Both the position numbers and the translations under genes were made by a program. From Antedon bifida (Eukaryota; Echinodermata; Crinoidea; Comatulida; Antedonidae), in the NCBI GenBank assembly GCA_963402885.1, contig OY727095.1, forward strand, positions 14,327,001-14,391,000: a DNA stretch of 64,000 bases, written 5' to 3'. Positions within the stretch are counted from its first letter, which is position 1. The number at the start of each line of letters is the position of its first letter. The notes under the pieces are model-generated. The model saw nothing but the letters and a program-made list of their open reading frames with translations. It was not told the DNA's origin and ran no database searches. This document shows positions 1-12,900 of this stretch, one piece after another.

Positions 1-490
1 TTGTAGTTTTTGTCATAATCATTGTCATCATCATCATCATTGTAATTGTCAACAATATTATACTCATAACAATCATTCTCATCATTGTTTTTGTATACAT
101 AATCATTTTAGTCAACGTTTGAGTTGTCATTGTTTTAGTCATTATCTTTATAAATTGTATAGTAGTTTTTAAATTATTTTACTCACATTTAATCATATAA
201 ATATACAATAAAATGTCTAAAAGTTCTTTAGTCAAGTTTGAAAATATTTCTATTAGAAAAACAACAATTAATTTATAACTGCAAATAATTAATTAATACA
301 GCAGATACAGTATTACCTTCCAATTTAATTGTTGTAAAATGGTACGATCACGGTACAGTATAAACTCCACTATATTGTAAATGGGATCAAATCTGAGGAT
401 TGCACATGTTATGTTACAGTCATTAAAAAGGTTCATCATTAATATTACATAATTCTTAATACTATTGTTTAAAATACAGAATTTTAAAAG
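1..490. other. 3' flank of the ROCO gene with degenerate Asn/Asp-codon repeats
   Basis: No gene is supported here. On the minus strand positions 108 to 1 stay open and read as an Asn/Asp/Tyr-rich string (with a run of five Asp), interrupted further upstream by stops. It resembles a decayed extension of the Asp/His repeat that ends the ROCO gene at 491, or part of another exon running off the window. I saw no AATAAA on the minus strand here that would mark the ROCO 3' end. Confidence 0.4.
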
Positions 491-907
491 TTACAAAAAA
501 TAATCATTACCATGACTGCTCTGTTTGTCATGATCATTATCACTGCTCTGTTTGTCATGATCATCATCTTTGCTCTGTTTGTCATGATCATCATCTTTGC
601 TGTGGTTGCCATGATCATCATTTTTGCTCTGTTTGTCATGATCATCATCTTTGCTCTGTTTGTCATGATCATTATCTTTGCTCTGGTTGTCATGATCATC
701 ATCCTTGCTGTGGCTGTCATGATCATCATCTTCGCTGTGGTTGTCATGATCATCATCTTTGCTGTGGTTGTCATGATCATCATCTTTGCTGTGGTTGTCA
801 TGACCATCATTTTTGCTGTGGTTGTCTTTCCTACTGGTGTGTTTGTCATTAATATCATCATCATGGCCCTCAATATTTCCAGACTCATCACCATCTTTAG
901 GTGGTTT
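491..907 (-). CDS. Last ROCO exon: 9-residue Asp/His repeat tail
   Basis: The exon follows a CAG acceptor at 908-910, enters in phase 0 as the preceding donor at 2546 requires, and ends at TAA (491-493). It encodes 138 aa, with about eleven copies of a 9-residue unit of the form KDDDHDNHS or KDDDHDKQS, ending in NDYFL. The unit is 27 bases, so length changes stay in frame. The Asp/His-rich composition suggests a flexible, possibly divalent-metal-binding tail; that role is inference. The opposite strand and the other minus frame are also open but give implausible Met/Ile-rich or hydrophobic strings. Confidence 0.62.
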   Translation of the reverse strand, partial: KPPKDGDESGNIEGHDDDINDKHTSRKDNHSKNDGHDNHSKDDDHDNHSKDDDHDNHSEDDDHDSHSKDDDHDNQSKDNDHDKQSKDDDHDKQSKNDDHGNHSKDDDHDKQSKDDDHDKQSSDNDHDKQSSHGNDYFL

Positions 908-3900
908 CTGGATAACCTAACTCATATAATGAAAACAAACCTTATAAATAGTTAAATATTCTTTATAAATCATACTGTTAAATTATTGAAACAGTGCTCA
1001 TATTCGGAACATGATCTCATAACCGCGTCGAGCATAGCTCATCGCCGATAAGCGATATTGATTTAAATATTCTTTATATTTTTACCTAAATAGAAAATAC
1101 ATTTACTTTCCAAAGCACATTATTTTTGATTTGCTTGTTAAAGAATCATTGATTTACATTAAGAAAACAAACCCCTCAGTTTAGGCTAGTAATAATAGTA
1201 TAAATGCAGATATGAATATTCTCATTTATCCAGGTAGTGTAATTTTTTTTTTGGAAAGATATTAATCTAGTTCACTAGATTGATATCTTTCCGAAAAAAA
1301 AAGTATAAATGCTCTTTGTATTATTTTAATGTTTTAAATAAAATGTTGTTGAAATACGTTTTCAGTTTTCATTCTTCTCATTTTGTCAGCGACAAATTTT
1401 GTATACTGTTTTGAGGGATTACCTGAAAATAACAAAACAAAGTTAATTATTTCTGTAGGTTCTTGGGTTGATGTAAGTGAATAATATTTGATTATTAGGT
1501 TACCACTTTCAAACTAATTGATAATGTAAATTGCATGAAATACAATCCTGAAAGAAGCAAACCATCAAATGTTTTGCATCAGAAAAGATCAGGAGTAACA
1601 ATATTTAATATGTATAATATAAAAAAAAATCATGCAGAAATCAGCCAGTTACACGACTGTTCATATCAACATTAACATAGAATCCAACAATATACTACTG
1701 TGTGTCAGTAGTGGTATTGATCTCCAGTTTATCTTTCAATAGTGTATCATAATTCACAGCAAGAGGGATGAAAAGCTAAATTAATTTATGTTTACCACTA
1801 TCGTCATGATCTTCTGTCCATGTTGTGCTTACAGTTCTTATCACTGCTATTCCATCTGTAACATCATGTTTGGGGTTAAATCTGAAGTGAAAATCAGTTG
1901 AAACCAATAATGAACTTGGGTCACTTTTAAGTGCTGTAAACATTATGCTTGGAGTTAAATTTGAAGTGAAAATTCCCCACTTGTGTCACTTTTGAATAAA
2001 GTAATAAAAAAGACTAGTCAGGCCTGTAACCAGAAGTTTTTGCTGATATCTCAGTTTTCTAGATCTGAGTTTCCTAGACACCCATTTTCAGAAGTACAAA
2101 TCATGAATATTGTTAAATAAACATAAAATCTGTGCAAAATGTTTTTATAATCAGTCATTAATTGAATGGCAATACATTTTAACCATAATGCGTAAGGCCT
2201 CTATGAGCTTCACATTAAAAATAACAAGTTTTCAATAATATTTATAAAAAAATTTGAACTAACAGGCCACAAATGGCATCAACTGGAAACTAATTGATTA
2301 TTGGAAATATTTGTTGAATAACTTCACCCCTTTTTTCGGGGTTTATTGTACTTCATTGTGTCTTCTGCTAAAGTAGCAGTACAGAATCTGCCACTGGGAC
2401 AGTTTTTACAATTGCAAGTGGTTTACAAACAGTTTTTAGTTGCTCTTTCAAGTAGCTTAGTACCTAAAGCATGGGAGTAACAGGTTATTTATAATTTATA
2501 TAACATGATAAATTTGTTTAAAAGTGATAATCTCATATTAATTACCTCCATGGAGACACTTGGTTCTGGTTTAGATAACAACCTTTCATCAGCTACGTTG
2601 ATACGTCGACGAATTTGATTCCAGCGTGATATTTCAAGCTGTTAAGGAAAATATTCACACAGTATCTTATGACAATGCATATAATTAATACAGATGGATG
2701 AATACATAATAACAAATAAACATTGAAATGGAAAATAAATATAAAAGAAATGTGTTGCATTAAAGATATACTGCATTGTCCCCCTGAATATAATTTCAAG
2801 AATGTTTTTTTAATATATTATTATTTAATGTCACATATTAATTATTCACTTTGACCAAAATTTGGATCGCAACAATTGTTTAAACCGAACATCTAATTTT
2901 ATTTATTTTTTATCATGTTTTTGGGGGAACAATACATCAAATCAAGTAAAGCAAGGTTGGTGGTACTATGAAAGTAATATAATAGTGTAATACATAGACA
3001 GAATGCATATATATATATACTATATTCAACATTAATTGGTTTTATGTTTTATCTTTAAATACAAATTTTATATTAAATCTTAAAAGTAGAATATAATTAA
3101 TAGAAAAAATAGTAATTAATTTCAAACCTTTAAAGCATGTGGTTTTTCTTTTTCATGGTTAATTTTGACATGACCTAAACTGATAGTGTGACCACTCAAT
3201 TTAAAGTCACTACGATTTCGGAACACTTTTAAATCATCACTACCCTTTTCTGTCATCAATTCAAGAAATGCAACAACCAATGTGTGGTACACAGCATCAG
3301 GAAGAAAGTCAGTTGGAGTCAGGTAAATTGACACTGTTTGTGTGTCATCTGCTGTGACTTTCAAAAAGTCTTTTTTGTCAACTTTCATTTTACAGGGAAC
3401 TAAAAATATCCGGTTACCTTCTTCAATTCCCTGTAATTATAATACAATATATCACAATTACACATAAATTGGTACAAGTGGTTAGTATTAATATGTTTTT
3501 ATGCAAGAGCTTTACAGTTTAATTTTTTAAAATCATTAAAAGTGTATAGTATGTGCCTACCTTTGTCTTCTCAAAGAGCAAATGAAATACTTTCATCAAT
3601 TCTACAAAAATTTCAAAGAGATCTTCATCTTCGTTCTGCCACAAGTAACGTAGTAACTTCTCTTCAAGAACTCCTTCACAGTCAAGCTTTTTCCATAGCA
3701 TCCGCATTTGCTTCTGTTAAAAAAAAAAGCCCAAAAGTATTTGACCAGCATAACAATGAAACAATACAAATGAAAAATACTGGGCATAGCAGCTTAAGCA
3801 AAGTACATTGCGGTAAACACCAATGAGCTTATTAAAAAAAAAAACAAGATAAATTAAGTTATTAGATTTATTTTATTTTCAACTAAAAGAACACTGAAAC

Positions 3901-6900
3901 AGACAGATATTTTTCACATTAAAGAAACTATAATATGATGTTGTTTGAACAGTAAAGTATTCAGTCTTAAGTTTTATTTACAATCCAGTATAATATGCAT
4001 TTACCTACCAATTTTAAAGATGGTTTCACTACTGTGATGACTTTAGAAAAAATTTCAATCATCCAGCAAAGATTTGTTATCACAATGTTTCTTAATTTTT
4101 CATTAGTGATGGTATACACAATTATTCCAGCGTCATTCAGGTATGTTAAGGCAGTGGTCAGCACATTTTGAGAAATTCCACATTTGGTAGCAATCTTTGA
4201 AACCTAAAATAGAATTAAAAATGTAATAAAACGATATGAAACAAAATTCGCTAAAACTTCAATAATTTATACACAAACTGTAAAGTACATTAACAATAGC
4301 CAAACTGTTTCTATACAAACTAAAAGTCACAGTATGCATTTACTATAGAACCTATAATATATCTAATGAGGATGATATACAGGCTACTCAGAGCTGAGCT
4401 ACTGGTTTTAAATATTGGATTAAAATAAGAGGAAACAAGAGAAGAGAAACAAGAAACAATCACTTATACATTTCGAAACAAAACATTTGGCTTTACTTAC
4501 ACCATGATGTTGCTTAAATACAATTCAATACATTGCACGGAGAGATTAATACTTATACTATAGAGTTTTTATAACAACCTATAACTTAAAAAGCACAGTT
4601 AAAATGTGTAAATAATATTGCTAATCTGTGTAAACTTACGCCCATATTTTTAAACCGAAATTTAGTCGTAGTTCGAGCGAAAACTTTAAAAATGACATCA
4701 TTTTAATTCATAAACCGAACTAAATCAGCAACTAAATCAGGCCAACCTCGACTAAATCGAGACGGATTTTGATCGATTTTTTAGTCATCGAGGGGGTAAG
4801 CTAAATTGCCGACTAAATGGTTTTTAAACAAGGTTTATAAAAAATGTAACAGTTATTGAGTTTTTATATTTGCTGGTTTTTGAAAACTGAAATATCTATT
4901 TTTATATTCAACTCAACACAACTCAACTCAACTCAACTTAACATTTATTTCTTCCTTCAAGAAAATGAGGTAATCATAACAAATTCAAGTAAAATATAAA
5001 ACAAGTCAATAGATGATAAAAAAAAGTATACAGGTATCAATAAAAGGAAGTAAGCAGTGCCCAAGAAGATACAAATCTTGTGGCGGGCCAGCCTATTTAC
5101 AGACACAGGTAAGACGGTCAAAAATTCAAAAATACAGGACGTAAGGACAGGGACATAACAAGACAGCAAATGGAGGAAAAAAACAACGATCAACAGAATG
5201 ACAGCAAATCATATCCTGACCAAGAACTGACAAATGAAACTCGTAAAAATTGCCGGAATAAAAAAGAGAGATCAATACTTTGCAATAAGGTATTTCTTAA
5301 GTTTGGAAGAAAACGTTTTTATTGAAATAGAGTTGCCGATGTCAGAAGGTAAATTATTCCATAAATTGGAGCCGGAAAATCTTATGTTATGTTGAAAATA
5401 ATTAGTGCGATGTTTCGGTATAATGGATCTTATACTGGTTTCTTGTACAGTACGAGTGACGAACAGAATTTGGGATGAAAAAATTACACATATGCTTAGG
5501 AAGAAGGAAATTTATTGATGAGTACACGAATATAAATTGTTGAAAAAAATTAATGTCAAAAATATTAAGGAGATTCAAGTTAGAAAACAAATGAGACGAA
5601 TGAGACCGGGGTGGAACGCCAGATATAATGCGAGTAGCCTTTTTTTGAATAATTTGAAGTTTGATGAGATTGGATGGGTAAGTATTTGCCCATACAATGT
5701 TACAATAGCTCAGATAGGGAAGAATTAAAGAACAGTAAATAATACGGAGGATAGTAAATAATTCGGAGGATTGTAAATAATACGGAGGATAAAGTAAATA
5801 ATACGGCGGATTAGGTTAATTAGATATACATTGGTATATGATATAATAATTCAAATTATGTTTATTTACAACCGTATACAAATTACATCATTTTTTTCAC
5901 GCAAGTCTGACTTGAACTGTGGGAGATGCAGAAATTCATTAGGCGATGGAATGTTTAGGGGTCCTAGCACTTTCTGGTCACGCTATGAAGTATGTGGTTC
6001 GTCGCAATCATACTTTGTTGGAGGCCTAGAAAATATGAAAGTTACCGTACCGCCATGGTTCCTACACAAATTTTTGAAGTTTTTGTTTATTGTAAATCAA
6101 AAGTACTCATCTTGTTCCAATAATAAACGATTAAAATTATTTTTCATGTATAGTCCTGATGCATAAAAAGTGTTGTTGTACAAAACTGAAATTATATTAA
6201 TGCGCAAAATTTTGTCTGCTCCTCAAATACTCTCCTCTAACTCTTATTAGCCAGTGTTACCCAGACTTGTGAAGCTCAACTTCATTAAAGTCGAACTGCA
6301 AACTTGGACTACTTCTTTTACGAATTGAATTTGAATAGCTCGAGCTAGTTCGAACTACGACTAAAGCTCGGTTTAAGAATACGAGCACAAGATTTGTGTT
6401 GTGTTTGTGTAAGTATATATTATATTTTGAAAAACAAATTTAAACTCTTACCTCTGCTAAACTAATACATAATCTTGTTTTCCCAATTACTTGCAACCTT
6501 TCTTGCAAATCAACCAACTTTAATGGAACTTTCATCCCCATTGCTTTCATGTATCTACCAACATTTCTCTTAAGCTTTTTAATACCTTCATGTGATTTTA
6601 CAGTGTTATCAACCATGTACATTTCACGATCTACATGCTTGGCATATGGCATTCCTTTCATTGCATCAAACATCTGCATGAACATCCTCTCAGCCTTTAA
6701 TTAGTAAAATTGTATTCTTATATTAACAATACACAAAAAGGTTTCTTCTTTTATTTCATGTGATGCTTATCCGTTCTGATGTACCATTCAGAAATAAGCA
6801 ATGTGCATAAATGTGTAGAGTCAAATGATATTTAAGTTATAAATGTATACTATAGCTATTACCTTCATCTGTTTTTCTGATTCTGTCCCTGACAATTTAT

Positions 6901-9900
6901 CCATATGGGTAGCAACCAAGCAGATGGGAGGTGACTCTATGCTCTTGCCATCAATTAAAATGGGGTTTCCTGAATATTGTTGTAACACAGTATGTTCATA
7001 AATAGACCTTATCCAGAACAAATTCATGTCCAAATTAGTCATTCCTAGGGAATCCTAAAATCAAAATGTAATTGTAATTAGAAAATAAACAATTCTGTTA
7101 ATAAATTTTACAAAATAATCTGAAATACTTGGTGAACTTACAATTGATGAATCTCGTGGATTAGCTAGTTCGTTCAAGTTATCCATCACATTAAATGCAA
7201 CACAGTATGATACTTTGTTTGTCAGGAAGAACTGAAAGATATAAATACAATGTAAAGGTTAATAGATAGAATAATAAAATTATTGGAAACCTTACTTTTA
7301 CAACATTGATAAAGGTGCGTCCAAACAATAAAATGAAACAAAATAAATACAAAAATGAACCAGATCCGAATTGTAGCCGTTCAGTTCCTATTTTTCATTT
7401 ATTTCTTTGTTTTTTTAAATTGAAAACTTGTTACTTTTAATGTGAAGTGCATAGAGGCTTTACATATTATGCCCTAAATAAAGTCAACATTTATAATTAT
7501 AAATAATAAAGAAATATAGGTTTTTCAAATTTTGGCTACCGTACCCAAAAAGTTCAAAATGGACTAAAAGTCTTAACTTGAATGAATGTAAAATTAAGGA
7601 CACCTAGAATATTATTTAAATTTAATAGTTAGTTACTTTAGTAAATCGTAAAATGTTAATATCAATTAATACTGTTGGATATAGAAAAAAACTAAAATAC
7701 GAAACTGTGAAAAACTTACTATGGCACAAACAAAACAGAGAATATATATGTTTCATTTATTGTCAGTATTACAATACTGAACCACTTTGGAAATCAGTAC
7801 ATTTGTATTGAAAGTGTATTTCAGTTTAAAGAAAGAACAAATAAATAAATAAATAAAATTATGTTGGTTATTATTGCCCAACATCTTCTATTGTCATTTT
7901 TATTATGATGGTACAGATACAATTACTTGTATCTAAATCCAGATAAGAATTAAAAGAATCACATGTTGTTTTAAATATGATTTTACTATCAAGAAAAGAC
8001 TCGAGGATAATTAAGAAAAACATACCCTGTGTGTTATATAGTAGTCTAGTTGACCAGCAAAGTCCCATATACTAGTTATGTCGCTCACATTTACCTTTCT
8101 TGTTCCCACATTTTGACTCACAAAATGTTTTAATTTAGCCTGAAGTGTTGTATCATTGCTTTCTAAACAAAAAAAAATATTAATAAGCATTAGTATGTTA
8201 TTGTCAATGATCGAGAAACCTTTTCTAAATTTTCAGATGACGATGAATGCCAGATTTAGATTTGAAAATGCAGTATTGCTTAGTCTGTGCAAACCTTTCT
8301 TTAATTTCTTATCAACATTTTCTGCTAATGCGTGTGCACAAATTTGCTTGGTAAGTTCCACATCTGTATGAAGTAAGAAGAATAGGTAAACAATTAGTTT
8401 GTATGAAATAAAATACAGAAGTTTTAAATGGATATTGATAAGTTTTGATATGTAATTTAGCTTTTGGAACGTTGACATAACAGAGTGCAAAATTCTAGTA
8501 CAATCTTTATAACAAATGTAAGAAAAGGATGTTAACATGCAGCTAGCATGACTAGTTATTTTTGGTGCAACTATTGTGATGGAATAATTTATTTTATAAG
8601 GCCTACTTATTCTTAATTGCCAGTAAAAGCATACAAAACAAACACAAATCTTCAAAAAATGTCTTCATCAGATGATTAAACATGTCATATATGAAAATTA
8701 ATAAATTATTTTCCTCTAGAATTTCTTTGACTCTTACCATCTATATCTTTTATCTTTGTCCAGTTGCTAGAATCCTCCTTAGTTACTTGGAACACTGTTG
8801 TTGTAACGATACCATCCGTAGATGATTCTCTGGAATTGAATCTAATATTACAATATATTAGTAAAGTTGAAACTTCATATTTATACATCTTTAATCATAA
8901 AAATTAATTAAAAAAATCACAATCAGAATATTTTCTTATATTTCGGTTTCTAATTTTCCTAAAATTCAAAAAACATTTATTTGCAATTTTTGAGCAGAGA
9001 ATAAATTGTCTTGGTGTCTAGTACACCATGTGTTTCCAAAAGGAAATAAATTATGTTTTGACGTTTGGATGTTTGCTACAACCATCTTCTGAAGAATGCT
9101 AGGTATAAGTAAGGATAAAGTGGAATATAAAGTAGCATAGTCTGAGGTGATTGGTCATCACAAGATTATAGGCCAGCGGTGTGTGAACTAAGACAGAATA
9201 GGCTTTGATTTACAATATGACAAAGCAAGTACACAATAGCCAAAGTTTGGGGCTTGGTAAAACACAGGTTTTTTTAGTTTAAAAAAAAATTATGAGTTAG
9301 TTTTACTTGTTACCTTTCTCTAAGCATGCGCTTTATACAACTAGTCTTGCCTGCACCTTCTTTTCCAAGAAACATACACCTTGCATTTACTGCAATTTTA
9401 CCATTTTCTAGCTCATCTTTATATATCTTAATTGCATCTGCACCTCTGGCATATATTTCGGCAGGAACTAACAATTCTAATATAAAATTATAAAGTAGAA
9501 ATAAATATAATTCTTTCATAATAGTTCTTTTCCCCTAAGGGTCATGTCAAGTCAGTGTTGCCAATTCTACAACAGTGGCTGTGTGTGAAAAAGTACATCA
9601 GGGTAACTCCTACTCATCCTTATAATAGATGTACTAGGTTCTTCAAAGTGCACACAAGCATTTGTGAACACTGAAATTACAGTTTATAGTCCTTATCTGA
9701 GAAGACTTGTTCTACCAGAAACATGGAACAGGTGAATCTTGAACCTTTGTTGATATTATGACTGGATTACAGTTCCACTGTCTTAACTTAATCACTCCCA
9801 TTTTAGAACAAAATTAAAAACTGGCTGACCTTTAGTTTATTAATTAAAACTTTACTAGAAAACTTAACTTACTGTCAAAGAACTTTAAAATCTTGTTTTT

Positions 9901-12900
9901 TTCTTGGTAAACCATCTGCGTGTTATTTTCTAAAACATTCACAGGTGTATTCCCCTCCTATAAAATACATACATTTACATATACAGTATTATAACACACC
10001 TGACTAGTGTATCTGATTTGATTGGTTATTAAATTATACATCATGTTTGTGCCATTAGGTTGTTCTACTAAAAAGAAACAGATCTAAAATGGTCATAACT
10101 AATGATACTGTAGTAGCTAGATTAACTTTTGTATGCACTTTGATGTCCAGAGAATTTGACTTCAGAAATTGGTTTAGGGTGGTCAAACAATCATTTTTTG
10201 CTTGGTATACACATTTTGAAAATGTGTTGAATGGTCAAACGGTCAAGGTGAAAGGCTATATGAACAAACGCACATATGTTTCAAGAGTATATAGAATGTT
10301 AGCATGTGTTATAGAGTGTTATTACACTAGAGTATGATACTAATACTGATACTAAACACATTTTGCAACAAGATAAATGTAATAATAATAATCAATCTAG
10401 AGATTTCCTCATCTATAATTGACAAGTCTAAATCTATTTTTGACAAGTTGAAATTCACAATGGCACTCAAATCAGGGTACCCAGGGGCAGATCCAAAAAT
10501 AAATCAACAGGAGGATCAAAGATTACTTTTGGCTGGGGGCCAGGGATTTGGCTTTTTGAGCAATTTAGTTTGTTTTAAATGGTTTAAGCACATAAACTAT
10601 AGTATAGTCAATTTCCAATATACATCCTGGAAAGGACTCATAATCATGAAGTTTATAAATACTGATAATAGACATTATGTGAAATTGGTTTTCTGTCAAT
10701 AAAAATAACAGCAAAAATAACAGCTAAATAATGTAGTAAAAAATCTTTTTTGTCACATTGATAAACAAATAGAATGGTTTACTGCAGAGAATGGTTGCCT
10801 ACTACACTAGCAAATCCCTGTAGATTACCTTATTTTGCCATGTTGCTAGAGATGTGTCATGCTGTACAAGACAAGTCACTATATCTAAGGTAGGATTTAC
10901 TGTATTTAGATATTCATGTAATGGGGTGTTCCCATCCTGGAAAGGAATAAAAATAATAAAGTTTATAAATACTGACAACAGACATTATGTGAAATTGGTT
11001 TTCTGTCAATATAAATAGCAGCAAAAATTACAGCTAAATAATATAGTAAAACATTTTTAATTTTAATGAAAAGAATTTATTTTTGTTAATATTATGAAAA
11101 TATATATATATATATATAAATAAAATAACAGCAGAAAACTTGGTTACTTCATTGTTTTAATCACTACAAATTTGTTTCGTACGACCAGCATGTAGCTGGC
11201 CGCACTCTTCAGGTGAAATGTAAAACATAAGTGACACAGTTGTCTCATAGTGCTTTGATTTAAGCACTATGAGACAACTGTGTCACTTAACCCTAACCCT
11301 AACCCTAACCCTTATTTTGCACTGTATGAGGATGAGGAAATCTGTGAGAATGAGAAAAAGTCGCCCCAACCGAGACTTGAACTCGGACCGTCTGCTTGAT
11401 ATGCAGTTGCCCTAACCATTAGACCACTGGGGCTTTCATGGTATTGTTCAAACTCGATTGGATAGCGACTCTCGGTTGGGGCGACTTTTTCTCATTCTCA
11501 CAGATTTCCTCATCTTTATCGTTTCAAATTAATTAATTAAATTTCAGTATATCACCGGGCGGTTTAGAATTAATGTTCTTTGCCTACTGTGTTTATATAT
11601 ATAAAAGTATCTCTTTGGAGATCCCGCCTCGTGAATAAAAATACTGAAAGATGAGGGCGTATCAATTTGATCTCTGTTGCGCGTGCGTACAACTGAGGAC
11701 TAGTGCTGTTCCGCCGTACCACGCCGAGAATGTTAAAGAGTCGCTATCCAATCGAGTTTGAACAATACCATGAAAGCCCCAGTGGTCTAATGGTTAGGGC
11801 AACTGCATATCAAGCAGACGGTCCGAGTTCGAGTCTCGGTTGGGGCGACTTTTTCTCATTCTCACAGATTTCCTCATCTTTATCGTTTCAAATTAATTAA
11901 TTAAATTTCAGTATATCACCGGGCAGTTTAGAATTAATGTTCTTTGCCTACTATGTTTATATATATAAAAGTATCTCTTTGGAGATCCCGCCTCGTGAAT
12001 AAAAATACTGAAAGATGAGGGCGTATCAATTTGATCTCTGTTGCGCGTGCGTACAACTGAGGACTAGTGCTGTTCCGCCGTACCACGCCGAGAATGTTAA
12101 AGAGTCGCTATCCAATCGAGTTTGAACAATACCATGAAAGCCCCAGTGGTCTAATGGTTAGGGCAACTGCATATCAAGCAGACGGTCCGAGTTCGAGTCC
12201 CGGTTGGGGCGACTTTTTCTCATTCTCACAGATTTCCTCATCTTTATCGTTTCAAATTATATATATATATATATATATATAATTACACGCCGAGAATGTT
12301 AAAGAGTCGTTATCCAATCGAGTTTGAACAATACCATGAAAGCCCCAGTGGTCTAATGGTTAGGACATCTGCATATCAAGCAGGCGGTCCGAGTTTGAGT
12401 CTCGGTTGGGGCGACTTTTTCTCATTCTCACAGATTTCCTCATCTTTATCGTTTCAAATTAATTAATTAAATTTCAGTATATCACCGGTCGGTTTAGAAT
12501 TAATGTTCTTTGCCTCTTGTGTTTATATATATATATATATATATATTTTTAATACCTCATCGATAGATTTCACAAGATCTGGCTGCGTTCTACAAATGTG
12601 TGTAATTGTTTGAAAATCATTCCTATGCAAAGCTTCTTCTAATTTGTTCCTGTTTAAATGATAAAAGATTATAATGAACTGTTACATTATTTTATGAAAA
12701 TGACGATTGATGGAAATAATATTATCATTATATTTGATGAAAATGGGCCCTTTAATTGTAATATTTATGATGTCGTAATCTTTTAAGAACATTTGAAAAG
12801 TAATTTTTCTCAAAATAATATCTTAAAGTGTTTTCTTTTTCATTTAAACTATAAATTAATTGAAGGTTAATCTTTTTGATTTGAAATAATAAAATTAAAA

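Larger units (their letters stand above)
4638..6386. mobile_element. Inverted-repeat DNA element nested in the COR intron
   Basis: The left end (4638-4679) and the right end (6349-6386) are inverted copies sharing TTAAACCGA and TTTAGTCGTAGTTCGA with a few mismatches. The interval lies wholly inside the intron between ROCO exons 6694-6452 and 4203-4009. It contains a LINE fragment and a 22-bp tandem repeat, so it is a nest of insertions. No transposase is visible. Confidence 0.5.
11336..12540. repeat. 364-bp tandem repeat array carrying tRNA-like units, with an inverted first copy
   Basis: Two plus copies are offset by exactly 364 bp (for example 11703 and 12067). A third partial copy starts near 12284 after an (AT)n tract. 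A truncated copy at 11336-11468 is in the opposite orientation and joined head to head. Each unit holds a tRNA-like sequence, a T-run, and a shared body that includes GGAGATCCCGCCTCGTG. It fits either an amplified tRNA gene unit or a tRNA-derived SINE. Confidence 0.8.

Noticed and set aside
512..955. 147-aa plus-strand ORF rich in FALFVMIII repeats, resembling membrane segments
   Set aside because: It is the complement of the Asp/His coding repeat on the minus strand. The minus D/H frame has an acceptor, matching phase and a stop, and fits the ROCO gene.
11703..12282. Two small plus-strand ORFs starting MLFRRTTPRMLKS
   Set aside because: They run through the tRNA-like units of the tandem repeat and are repeated with it. 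Nothing suggests translation.
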